Shown piece by piece: positions 54,701-64,000 of a DNA stretch of 64,000 nt; positions within the stretch are counted from its first letter, which is position 1; each line of letters begins with the position of its first letter. This DNA is from Eudorina sp. 2006-703-Eu-15 (lineage: Eukaryota > Chlorophyta > Chlorophyceae > Chlamydomonadales > Volvocaceae). Location: positions 374,773-438,772 of the forward strand of contig BDSI01000081.1 of the NCBI GenBank assembly GCA_003117195.1, written 5' to 3'. The notes below the pieces were generated by a model. The model did no database searches. It was not told the origin of the DNA and was given only the letters and a program-made list of their open reading frames with translations. The translations under genes were made by a program, and so were the position numbers.

Positions 54701-57700
54701 TCAGCTGTAGTCGCTGTCGTCATCGCTGCTCACGCTGCGCCGCTTCTTACTGGACTTGGACCCACCACCACCGCCTCCCCGGGGGTTGCTCAGGTAGGGC
54801 TTCAAGATCGACGAGTTGTTCACTGCGTGGCCGGCAGGACAACACCCGGAAGGTTGCATGCGAGGTGGGGTGAGGTGGGGTGAGGTGGGGTGAGGCCGCC
54901 CGCGCGCAGTGCTCCCCTCCTCAGCCCTCCCCCTTCCCCAACGCCCTCACCCTCCCCCCCTTCACACAACAGTCCCTGCCACCGGCTCCGCGCTTGCGTT
55001 CCCTTCTCACCCCGCCAACATCCGGCGCCTGGCGGGCCCCGCCTCCCCTCACCCGCCCCCCTCATCCCGCCGCCCCTCACCCGCCGCGCTGCTGGTCATG
55101 GCCAGCAGGTTGACCCGCTCCCCCGTGAAGTTGTACGTGTTGGGGTCGGCAAAGTCCAGGTCGAGGTCCTCGTAGCTCTCGCTCTGGTTGCCGCCGAGGT
55201 TGTACGTCAGCCTGGGGCAGCGCAGGGCGGCCGGACGCATGAAGGGGGTGTTTGACGGAACCCGGCCCCCGCGGAAGGGCACGTGTGCCAATGCCCCCAT
55301 GTCCCAAATGGTGCACGTGCGCGCCTGCCCAAGCCCGTGTCCCTTTCCCTTTCCCTTTCCCTTTCCCTTTCCCTTTCCCTTTCCCTGTCCCTCTCCCTGC
55401 CCCTCTCCCTTTCCCTGCCCCTCTCCCTGTACCCGCCCCTGCCCCTCTCCCTGCCCCTGTCCCGTTCCCCTTGGCCTGTCCCTATAATCGGACAGTCACC
55501 GCGGCGAACAGACCCGGCCGGCGCCCCCACGTCTCCGCCCAAAGGCCCTTCCCTTCACGGCCCTGTGACACCGCATCCCGACACAGCGCATGCGGCGTGT
55601 CTCAAACGCCTCTTCCCTTCCCCAACGCCAAGCTGGCCCCACCCGGCTCCCGGGCGACAGTGGGAGCCCTCCCACCGGGACCCCGCAGCGGCCATTACCA
55701 CGAAGCCGCCACCCCGATTGCTGCACAAGTGGATGCTAAATCTCGAGAATCCGCCATCCCGGCTGCCGTACAGCGCTCTACCTGTACTCGTTGGTGTCGC
55801 TGTTGAAGTCGGTGATGACGGCGATGAACCACTGCCCCTCCTCCCACCAGCGGTTGACCTTCATGCCGATGTTGGCGGGCAGCTGCGGGGGCATCGACCC
55901 GCCGTCCGCCTTCTGGAGGGGGGAGGGATCGCAGGTAGGGGAGGTAGGGGAGGGATGTGGGGGAGGGGGGTGTAGAAATATTGGTAGACATATTTGTACT
56001 GTGCTGCTGCTGCCAGAGCAAAGGTCTGGTGAAGAGTCAACTGTACCCGGGAGGGGAGGGGGCCTCTAGGGTGGACGAAAGCGACAGAAAATGGCAGCAG
56101 CTTAACATGGCGGCTGCTGGAAAATCCCAGACAAACCTAAAAAGCGTGGACCGATTCGCCTGTGAACTGCGGCGGGGGGGAGGTCCCGGGGCGACCGGGC
56201 TTCGTGCACCGGACTGCTGGCCAGGCAATGCAGCGGCTCCTAGGCCTGTTTAGGGGGGGCACTTGCACTTGCACTGGCCTTCAGGGAGGGCCGCTCGGCG
56301 ACTCATCCCCTCATCAGCGCGGCTCCCTACACCCGGCCCCGCATCCCGCCGCCTCACCTTGCTGCCCCCCTTGGCCGCCGACCTCGTGGGCTTAGCGGCG
56401 CTGCGGGAGCCCCCGGCGCCCAGCGGAGGCAGCCCGGATGCACCCCCGCCAGCAGGCCCCGCAGCGCCCCCCTTGCTCCTCGCCGACTTGACGCCGCTGG
56501 CCGCTGCAGCGGCACCGCCGCCGCCGCCAGCCCCTCCGGGCGGTTGGTGGGTTCTGTGGTCCGGGGTGCACATGGGGGGGGGGGAGAAAGGGAAGGGGCG
56601 AGGCAATCACTGCCCCGCGCGCTGCTGCTCGGGCCATCCCTTGAGCTGCCCCGATCGCGACAGTTACCATCGTAACCTAAGCTGCTAACCTGCCAGCGCG
56701 CGGCGCGGCATGCTCCGAAACCAACCCCTTTTCATGGCCTGGAGAGGCTTGGGAAGCGCGCGCCAGCCCCGCCTCTGGTCATTTCGAGGTACCCCTACGG
56801 GAGAGGGGGGCTGCGGATCCGCCCTCCCGCCCCGGCCTGGTCGGGTCCGGCCCGGCACCCACCCGGCCGCTAAGAGGGCCGCTATGCCGCCCTGCTGTTT
56901 GAACTTGGTGAGCTCCGCCACAAGCAGCTTGTTGGTCTCCTTGTCAATGTCCAGCGCGTGGGGCTTACGGAGCGTGTTGCGGAAGTCGCAGGCCTCCTGC
57001 GGGGAGTGCCACACCGCCGGGGCAGGGCGGGGCAGGGCGGGGCGGGGCAGGGCAGAGTGCGGGAGGCCTTGGTCGGAGAGGGCCGGCCGGGAGGTGGGAG
57101 TCAGCCCCGCCGCGGGTGGCGGACAGCCGCAGCCGCAGCCCCAGCCGCAGCTCAGCTCCCGACGCAGCGGCTTGGCGCTTGGACTTTGCTGTTTGGCGCA
57201 CGCGGCCTCCGGGGGCGCAGGGCATCGGGCATGATCGCTGCCCCGGGCGCAGGCTGCAACCCTGGAGCGGGCCCTGGCATCACCCCGGTCAGCAGGGTTG
57301 AGATTGCGGATGCCCTCTCGGTAGGACCAAACAGAGCAGTGACGCAAAGTGCAACGTGCCCAGGGGGGTTCGCTGCCGGCAAGGAGGCGAACAGCAAGGC
57401 GGAGCAAAGGGTCCCTCGGACATGGGGTTTTTGGGTTGCGCGCGGTGCTGTAATGAAGGAAGCACCCGTGGCACCACAGGAAACACTGCAATGGCCGGGA
57501 CACGCCGCTGGGAAACTTGGTCACCGCTCAATCAAGGCGCTGGATAAGTCAAGGCAAGCAACACGAAATCCACGCCCAAGGTTGCGAGGGGGCTGGCGTT
57601 ACCCAACCCAAGGGCAGGAGTTTGGTGCGTGGAAGCTCGAACCTGCGCGCTGGCATCCCCCCCGACCAAACAGATGAGAGTTTGCATGGTAACCGTACGA

Positions 57701-57844
57701 TGTGCGATGAGTCGGAACGGGTAACCGTGAGCGTCACGACGGGGCCCCCACCTTGCCCTCCTTGCCCGCGGCCGCGCAGTACTTGCAAATGAGCAAGTAA
57801 GCTTGTTTGCATAGCTCCCGCTTTTGTTCGTCCACGGGGCCCAT
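54701..57844 (-). CDS. small Tudor/Agenet-like (EMSY-like) protein
   Basis: Minus-strand exons 57752-57844, 56863-56996, 56358-56553, 55782-55912, 55081-55211, 54701-54822; all phases match; 268 residues. Start MGPVDEQKRELCKQAY opens a helical Cys-containing N-terminal part (1-75, with KPHALDIDKETNKLLVAEL). Residues 76-141 are Gly/Ala/Ser/Lys-rich. Residues about 158-215 read GMKVNRWWEEGQWFIAVITD, then a YRLTYNLGGN stretch and SESYEDLDLDF. This resembles the Tudor/Agenet fold of plant EMSY-like proteins (pattern KVWxRWPExxxFYEAVIxxY, then HxLVYD and NExxEWVDL). The C terminus is LSNPRGGGGGG then SKSSKKRRSVSSDDDSDYS, a basic/acidic nuclear-type tail. Likely a chromatin or methyl-lysine/arginine reader; histone binding is inference. 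It shares a 350-bp divergent promoter with dapF. Family assignment is moderate; gene structure is firm. Confidence 0.75.
55335..55482. repeat. (TTTCCC)n / (CCTCTCC)n microsatellite in an intron
   Basis: Pyrimidine-only run in the intron 55212-55781 of the Tudor-like gene, derived from CCCTTT and CCCTCTCC units. It reads as a purine run in the transcript. Confidence 0.9.
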
Positions 57845-58194
57845 CAGGCCTGCCGGACTGTTGTGTACCAGTCAAGGCGCGACTGGTCCGCTTCAATCTG
57901 TGCAAGTCAAATGTATCTGCCCCGCGTACAGTTATAAGTCTCTCGCGCACTTCAGGGTTAAGATTATTGCATTGCGGTGCCGCTTGGTCGACTCTGCTGT
58001 TTGCTTCTCTAACGCAGGCGTACAACACAAACACATTCCAGCTATTGGTGCAGAACCGCTCCAAATTTAAGATTCAGCTCAATCGTTTGCTCTCCAAAGG
58101 TCAGTGAACCGAATGCCGTACGTCCAAAAATTAGTTGATAAAAGGCACTCACATTTGTATTGGATCTTGTTCATTCCTGTCACATTTACAGAAG
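57845..58194. promoter_or_regulatory. divergent promoter between the Tudor-like gene and dapF
   Basis: Only 350 bp separate the two start codons, so both promoters and both 5' UTRs lie here. The stretch is A+T-richer than the flanking exons. A TATA-like TTATAAG occurs at 57932-57938. Some ATG triplets are present but none in frame with dapF. Confidence 0.6.
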
Positions 58195-60212
58195 ATGTCA
58201 TTCAAGATGCTTAATAAGCATGCCTGCTTCGGCAAGACATGTCGTCCTGCCGTGGGCAGGGCACCACGGGGTGCCGTCCGTGTAATGGCGTCCGCAACGC
58301 CGTTGACCTTCTCGAAGTACCAGGGATTGGGCAATGACTTCATCCTGGTAAGCATGGGGCATCAGCAACGCGCTGGGTTCCGCGTGTAGTTAACTCTTGC
58401 ACTGCGCCGCCATCAAAACGTGCGCAGATCGACAACCGTCATAGCTCAGACCCTGCTGTGACTCCTGAACAAGCAGTCAAGATCTGTGATCGCAATTTTG
58501 GCATTGGCGGCGACGGGGTGAGTTTGCCGACGATGCGTATGGCTCCTGGGACTGCTCACAAGGCTTGCCCATGCATGATCCTGCGGCTTGGTGGCTTATT
58601 TCAGGTGATTTTTGCCCTGCCTCCAGTGGGTGACACCGACCTGACCATGCGAATCTTCAATTCTGATGGTTCCGAGCCCGAGATGTGCGGAAACGGGATT
58701 CGCTGCCTTGCCAAGTTCGTTGCCGACGTTGACAAGGCGGCCCCGCGGAAGTACAAGATCCACACGCTGGCAGGTGATTGCTGCCTTTGCCGGATTCATC
58801 CCGAACGAGACCCTTGCCCAATGTACGCTTATGAGTGTGTGGGCACGTAGCTGTTCTGACGCGCAATTTTCACCCTGCCCCCTGCTCAGGCCTGATCCAA
58901 CCGGAGCTCCTAGCAGATGGTCAAGTCAGGGTGGACATGGGGCAACCCATTCTCGAGGGGCCAAAGGTCCCCACGACGCTGGCCCCCACTCAGGGTTCTA
59001 CTGTCGTACAGCAAGACCTCGTGGTGGACGGCAAGACCTACAAGGTCACTTGCGTCAGCATGGGCAACCCACATGCGGTCATTTACAGCTGCGACGGAAA
59101 GCCCATCAAGGTATAAAGGGGGGAGTGAGTCATCGTTGGCGACATTTTGTTGTTCTTTCAGGCATACATCACGGCAAGACGGATGTTGCTGTTTATTTTG
59201 AGTATGAGCACTATGCGAAGTATGGCCGCTGGATGATGCAAAGAAGATAGGGCAAAATCTGAATCATCTATGTAGCACCAACATCTGTATTCGTACTGTC
59301 TGACAGCGGCCAAAAAAATCGCAACTCCAGTGCACTAGTTCGTTTACGGGGTGCTACCTCACAAAATGCATTCCAACGAGTGTCTGATGTTTCTGGACAT
59401 CAGTATCTCGACACTCATGCACGATCGCCTGACTACCGGCCAGGCGCGGGCGAAGACTTCTGCGTAAATGGTCCACGCCCTGTTGGCTGGTTTTTCATAT
59501 CACGAAAGAGAACGATGTCTGAATGATGTTAATATATTGCAATAATCAGAATGTTTCTGTTGACTGTATTCGTACACTGACAGACGTCGTACATTGGTGC
59601 TCGTCCGCCCTTGCCTTTGGGCGACCGTTTCGAGGTTTCTGAACGCATGCATGCGGATGATGACATTCGCCGTCATAGCCTCCGCCGTCAGCGAAACTCC
59701 CTTCGTCACCCTCTGAACGGGGTGTGTCGCGGTTCCAATCATAACATTATGCGGTGTGCGGTGTTACGCCCGTAGATTGATGATCTGGAAAAGGAGCTTG
59801 CAGCCCTCGGCCCGAAGTTTGAGCGCAACGCTGTTTTCCCAGCTCGCACAAACACCGAGTTCGTGGAGGTGATTAACCGCTCGCACGTGCGCATGGTCGT
59901 GTGGGAGCGAGGCGCTGGTCGCACGCTGGCGTGCGGCACGGGCGCCTGCGCGCTGGTGGTGGCAGGTGAGCAGCTGTGGTGCTGTTCTTCCTGTCTTCAA
60001 ATGTGCAACGGCCATGTGCTTTGAACTTACAGCCTTGACTGACTGAAACTCTTTTTCACACAGGCATTCTGGAGGGCCGAGTGGACCGCGACAGCACATG
60101 TCGCGTTGACCTGCCAGGAGGGCCGCTTCAGATTGAGTGGAACGCCGCCGACAACCACATTTACATGACGGGACCAGCGGAACTTGTCTTTACTGGCGCG
60201 CTACGCATGTGA
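58195..60212 (+). CDS. dapF: diaminopimelate epimerase, plastid
   Basis: Exons 58195-58347, 58428-58517, 58605-58773, 58890-59110, 59776-59965, 60064-60212; all phases match; 323 residues. The enzyme converts LL- to meso-diaminopimelate in the lysine pathway. Residues 1-31 are rich in Lys/Arg/Ala and read as a chloroplast transit peptide (RVMAS at the likely cleavage region). Mature landmarks: [11 protein letters not shown] (41-51), [30 protein letters not shown] with catalytic C109, [40 protein letters not shown] with catalytic C264, and [14 protein letters not shown]. Both active-site cysteines and their CGNG/CGTG loops are intact, and the length fits plant DapF. The start ATG is chosen at 58195 because it gives a transit peptide; an in-frame ATG lies 60 bases upstream and is a possible alternative. 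Confidence 0.97.
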
Positions 60213-61780
60213 TTTGTCAGTGTGCGCGCGACGCACGTCATTCGCCAGTGTTTCACGGTGTTTCACGTATTTGGGGAACGTGTACTTACATACGACGTGT
60301 GGACGTTGTATTCGGGTGTCTTTGTCTTCGGGTGTCGTGTCGTATGCAAGGCAGACGTACGTCTACTCTGAGGGGCATAGTCCGTATAAATGCAGAAGCG
60401 GGTAGATGAGCGTTCGCGCAGTGATTGTGACTACTGCAACGTTAGCGATGATGAGAGCTGTTTGGGTATGATGCGTAGATGATAGTGTTTGCCTGAAGAA
60501 GTGTGCATGGTATTGACTAGGCACGGGGAGGGGCATGCATGTTGACTGTAAATTATGAAGCTTATTAATATCTATCTGCTTCTTTCATATGTTCATTAAA
60601 TATCTATGTGCATCTTTCATATGTTCATTAACGGATGGTAGACGTAATGTAATTATGTGGAATATGATGATGCAAGGTTTTCGTGCGTTTTCGTTTCGCT
60701 GGAAAATCTGTCAAACAAATGAGCAGAAAATGTAATTGCAAAACAGTGCAAAATGATATTTTGATATTTGTCCTACATGCACACATGACATTTCCGCACC
60801 GCAGCGATGTATGATGTCTCCCACAGTAGCCGCTATGCCCCCAAGCCCCGGCGACTTTAAATATGATCCCTACTGATCTGGTTTTTGCAAGAATGGCATC
60901 CAGCGTAGTAGTTCTGAGAGTTAGAACTCCCATCGAAGTCAGGAACTCCCGAATCCCACCCTAAACCCGTGCTGTGCATTCCATACACCCGACTATCCAC
61001 TTTCATGGACAAGACAATGCGCTGCCTCTCGCTGTGCATCCCAACTGAAGCCCTCATAACGCTAAGGGTCGGCGGTTTTGCCAGAAAAGCTGCTATATGG
61101 ACAGTGCGCTGCGAACTCTGCCAGGGTGGCCTTGCCACAGGCATTGACAAACAATAAGAGCGCATGTGCGACGCTCTGCCGCACAGCTCGGCCCAGGAGC
61201 GTGCGAGCGAACTTGTACGGCGGGTCCGCTCTCAGCGTAGGAAGCGCACACGCTTTGCGGATTTCAAAATGCCATCCAGATCGGACAGGTAATCGGGCCC
61301 CTTAGACCTCCAACTGAAAAGATGACGTGAACATCGTGTGCAGCGTTTCATTCCTCGCAGCGCACGAATGGACACGGTAATCGTTTCCAACGATGGGCCC
61401 CCGTAGACAAAGAATTGGCCCATAGACATTCTTCCCGTCCTTGCACGTGCGAACCCTGCTGTACAGTCCCCTCCACAGCACCACTCCCCTGACCACAAAG
61501 TCGCTCTGCGTGTCGGTCTTTTGGCCACGCGCCGCCTGTGACAATCTGGTTACACTACCCATGTGTCCACTTATGTACAACCGCATGTCTCCAGCATGGC
61601 AGACACTCCGGTACGACGCTCAAGCACTTCATGCCGCAAGCCAACGGCCAGCACACCCCACCGCATCCCACCGCGCTTTAGAGGCTAGCCGTTTCCCAGG
61701 TATGGTACTCGCCCATGAGTGCTGACCACCAGGGTGCAGGGCGAATGCTATTTTCCTTAGGTGCCTTTCACTCCACACTG
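60213..61780. other. 3' UTR of dapF and transposon-like intergenic DNA
   Basis: The first ~340 bp is the dapF 3' UTR. Beyond it two minus-strand ORFs (60857-61165, containing QRIVLSMKVDSRVYGMHSTG, and 61232-61586, containing RMSMGQFFVYGGPSLETITV) look more protein-like than chance but have no motif I recognise; they may be remnants of a mobile element that also contributed the repeats further right. Confidence 0.4.
60547..60551 (+). terminator. probable polyadenylation word TGTAA
   Basis: TGTAA 335 bases after the dapF stop; a second one lies near 60649. Placement is typical of volvocine genes. Confidence 0.6.
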
Positions 61781-61795
61781 GTCATAACCCTAATT

Positions 61796-62640
61796 GCTCG
61801 GACAAACTTCCTGCCAAGCGCGCGTCGCTCCGCATGTTGACAGGTTGACTGGGCACTAGCGTCGTCTGTTTGAGTGTGGTGCACGGCAGGTCATCGGTGT
61901 CATAGGCGGGACCGGCAGCACGCGCGTCGCTCCGCATATTCGCGGCTTGACTGGGTGTCAGGGTCGTCTGTTTGAGGGTGGTGCGTGGTAAATCGTCTAG
62001 GTCGTACGTGGGACCTGCCAGCCGGGTGTCGCTCCGCATGTTGACAGGTTGGCAAGCAGTGTTGCTATCTTAAATAAAAAGAATATTTACGGGCAAAAAA
62101 GCCGGAAATTTTTTATTTCCCGGACCCCCAAGAAACCTGCGAGATTTCATTTATTTGACGCTGTGGAGAGCCGGAAATCTGCCCTGCCAACTATTTTCCA
62201 GACTACCAAAAAGGCCTGGAAATCTGCAGGCGCAGGGGAAAATCCTGCATCGTACACCTGTCTACAGCCAAAACACACTCGAATGCCGTGTCCCCAACTC
62301 CTGGTTACCCTCCCATATGCATCCGCGACGCAAGGAAAGCGCGCTTCAGGCCTCCATGGACTTAGAATCCCTGTCGTCGCTGTGGTAACAGTGGCCCTGC
62401 TGTCGAAACACGCAGAAATATTTCCGCCCTGCCTCGGAGGTTTTTATTTCCTGGCACCTAGGAAGCCCCCCCAAATCTGCTCTGCCAAAGGTTTTTTGGC
62501 CACTGGCGACAGGCCGGAAACCTGCGGAATTCTATTTCCCCGTTTTGGAAGATAGCAACACTGTTGGCAAGGTGGTGCGCGGCACATCGTCTACATCGTA
62601 AGTGGGACCTGCTAAACGGGTGTCGCTCCGCATGTTGACA
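61796..62640 (-). repeat. 102-bp tandem repeat with preserved minus-strand reading frame, split by a transposon
   Basis: Units begin at about 61833, 61935 and 62037 (CGCTCCGCATGTTGACAGG words), exactly 102 bases apart. On the minus strand they encode 34-residue repeats of the form NMRSDxRxAGPxYDxDDLPx followed by TTLKQTTLxPSQ. A partial unit lies at the left edge. The right-hand unit is interrupted at 62057 by a hAT-type element and resumes at 62564 with a 23-base internal deletion. Multiples of three and mostly conservative codon changes suggest it was protein-coding. Confidence 0.8.
62057..62563. mobile_element. hAT-like non-autonomous DNA transposon with perfect 8-bp target duplication
   Basis: 507 bp bounded by 15-bp perfect inverted repeats, CAGTGTTGCTATCTT at 62057-62071 and its complement at 62549-62563, flanked on both sides by TTGGCAAG (62049-62056 and 62564-62571). 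The 8-bp duplication and CAG..CTG ends are diagnostic of the hAT superfamily. The interior is A+T-rich with several GGAAATCTGC/CCGGAAA-type words and encodes no transposase, so it needs help in trans. Removing the element and one TTGGCAAG restores continuity of the 102-bp repeat. Confidence 0.92.
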
Positions 62641-63424
62641 CACAACAACCTCAAGCAGAGTGCTGGCACGAAGAGGCTGGTGGACATGATCGGCCATATC
62701 ATTTACAAGGTCGTCGGGATGAGGGACTCCGGCTGGAAGACCGCCATGCGTGAGTACGCCACTCCTGTGGTGTGACACCGGAATCTCTTCTACACATCAC
62801 ACTGCACGCGATAACCCAACGTCTATTATCGATCAACACCGCCGTATAGCCACGGTCCCACAGCCGTCGTGACGACCCGACCAACGGGCAGATGTGCTGG
62901 ATTGTGCTCGTAAGATGGCCGAGGGCCGAGTGTCCCGCCTGGTGCGGCTGGGTAGGCGGTATGTGCTCAAGGGGCTGGCAGGAGAAGCGATCAGGGATGG
63001 GGGCGGTGGGGCCTGGTACGGCTGCAGCGCCAGCAGAAATGGGGGTAGCGGTTGTGATGGTGGGGGTGCTGCAGGTGGCCGTGGCAGCGGCAGCACATTT
63101 GCGCGCATAGAAGCTGGCGGCCCTGGCAGCACTGGGGTTGGAAAAGGTGTTGGGGCGGTGGTGGGAGGGGAGGGTGTTGGCTGAATACCTGTCGTAGTCC
63201 TCCGATTCGGACCATGCACCCAGATCAGGCAGGTATTCATGTCTCCCCCTTGCGAACGAGTTGATGAGCATCAAAGTCAACACACCACTCTCGTGGGACA
63301 CGAATCTTCAAAACTACCTGTTCGCGTGATGGAAAGCCGCACAAGTCGATTGGCCCGGGACGGTAAGGAAAACAATACAGTGGAAGGTGCGCGCATGAAC
63401 GGGGATGTTAATGTACATGCCCCA
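62641..63424. other. unresolved, probably mobile-element DNA
   Basis: Both strands carry protein-like pieces: plus strand 62645-62762 (NNLKQSAGTKRLVDMIGHII) and 62894-63005 (MAEGRVSRLVRLGRRYVLKG), minus strand 63301-62699 (ARGRHEYLPDLGAWSESEDY). I cannot tell which is real and recognise no family. Confidence 0.3.
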
Positions 63425-63730
63425 TAATGGTCAGTGACGACCATATACCGTATGGCCGGTATGGTACGGGTACATATACGGTATGTACCGGTACATATAT
63501 ATGGGTACCGTATGGTATGGGTATATACCATATACCATATATACCATACCGGTACAATATATGGTATACCGTACATACCACGTGGACCATGGTCGGTACC
63601 CGTGCCACCGTGCCACCAGGGTACCCAGGGTACCACCGCCGGTACCACCGGTACCATACCGTGCCGGGGTACCACCCGTGCGGCCCGGTACCCCGTATAG
63701 TACCGGTATACCGGGTACCCCCGGCGTACG
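63425..63730. repeat. GTAC/GGTACC/TATACC palindromic-word array
   Basis: About 300 bp assembled almost entirely from TACC, GGTA, GTAC, TATA and ATGG words with many overlapping short palindromes. The left part is A+T-rich (TATACCATATACC), the right part G+C-rich (GGTACCACCGG). There is no fixed period. It ends at the truncated integrase fragment. Confidence 0.8.
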
Positions 63731-63732
63731 GG

Positions 63733-64000
63733 TTCGTACTGGTTGATCGCCTTACGAAGATGGTGCATCTGGCGCCCTGAGCAGGCTGCACGTTTGTTCT
63801 TTGACAACGTCGTACGTTTGCATGGTGTTCCTAAGGGCAATGTCTCTGATCGTGATCTGCGTTTCACGAGCAAGTTCTGGGGAGCGCTTGGGGATCTGCT
63901 GGATATGCGTGTGAATCTGTCCACTGCGGATCACCCCCAGTCTGACGGTCAAACTGAGCGCATGAATCGTACACTTGGTGACATGCTGCGCAACTTTGCT
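63733..64000 (+). pseudogene. Ty3/gypsy retrotransposon integrase core fragment (continues past window)
   Basis: The first frame reads FVLVDRLTKMVHLAP and stops at TGA 63778-63780; a second frame, 63776-64000, continues EQAARLFFDNVVRLHG, GNVSDRDLRFTSKFWG, LSTADHPQSDGQTERMNRTL. These are the catalytic-core blocks of Ty3/gypsy integrases: first Asp in VDRLTK, second in SDRD, and the Glu of DGQTER, so the DDE triad is present. The short linker usually found between HLAP and EQAARLF is missing and the frame changes there, so this copy cannot encode a normal integrase. Everything 5' of VLVDR is replaced by the GTAC array. Confidence 0.88.

Noticed and set aside
55335..55482. Interstitial telomere repeat
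   Set aside because: The unit is TTTCCC mixed with CTCTCC, not the TTTTAGGG or TTTAGGG telomere repeat of green algae.
62049..62555. 168-codon plus-strand ORF
   Set aside because: It lies almost wholly inside the hAT-like element, crosses both TIRs and has no transposase motif.

Overview
The window is nuclear DNA of a volvocine green alga (Chlamydomonas/Volvox relatives). Evidence: G+C-rich multi-exon genes with GTGAGT/GTGGGT-type donors and CAG acceptors, TGTAA polyadenylation words downstream of stops, a pherophorin (a cell-wall/extracellular-matrix family known from volvocine algae), an EGF-bearing exostosin-like glycosyltransferase, and a plastid-type diaminopimelate epimerase. The species cannot be named from sequence alone. 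All exon joins given here were read by eye: splice signals and reading phases agree in every accepted model, with one exception inside the polyproline exon of the pherophorin.

Layout. 1-1714 (+): last three exons of an ADCK1-type ABC1 kinase-like protein. 3595-9134 (+): 12-exon secreted/membrane EGF-exostosin (GT47) protein, with a hAT-type MITE in one intron. 9135-13656: mostly non-coding and repeat-containing, with a few exon-like patches. 13657-22055 (-): 8-exon pherophorin with two hydroxyproline-type linkers, one encoded by a 3.2 kb pure CCN exon. 22056-33300: poorer in G+C, full of transposon relics (Ty3/gypsy fragment, tRNA-derived SINE-like unit, duplicated 340-bp segment, tandem satellite) and one decayed ORF pair. 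33356-34717 (+): uncharacterised low-complexity protein. 37133-49726 (+): RBR-type E3 ubiquitin ligase with two strong SUMO-interaction-like motifs at the N terminus and a very long disordered tail. 49727-54700: no gene I can support. 54701-57844 (-): small Tudor/EMSY-like protein, divergent from 58195-60212 (+): dapF. 60213-64000: transposon-rich, with a 102-bp coding-phase repeat split by a second hAT-type element with a perfect 8-bp target duplication, a GTAC/TATACC array and a broken Ty3/gypsy integrase running off the edge.

The genes are independent eukaryotic loci, not an operon. Pherophorin and the GT47 protein both belong to the secretory/cell-wall side of algal biology; dapF acts in plastid lysine synthesis; the RBR protein and the Tudor-like protein suggest ubiquitin/SUMO and chromatin functions. 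The most interesting candidate for a new system is the RBR ligase carrying SIM-like motifs, i.e. a possible RBR-class SUMO-targeted ubiquitin ligase.
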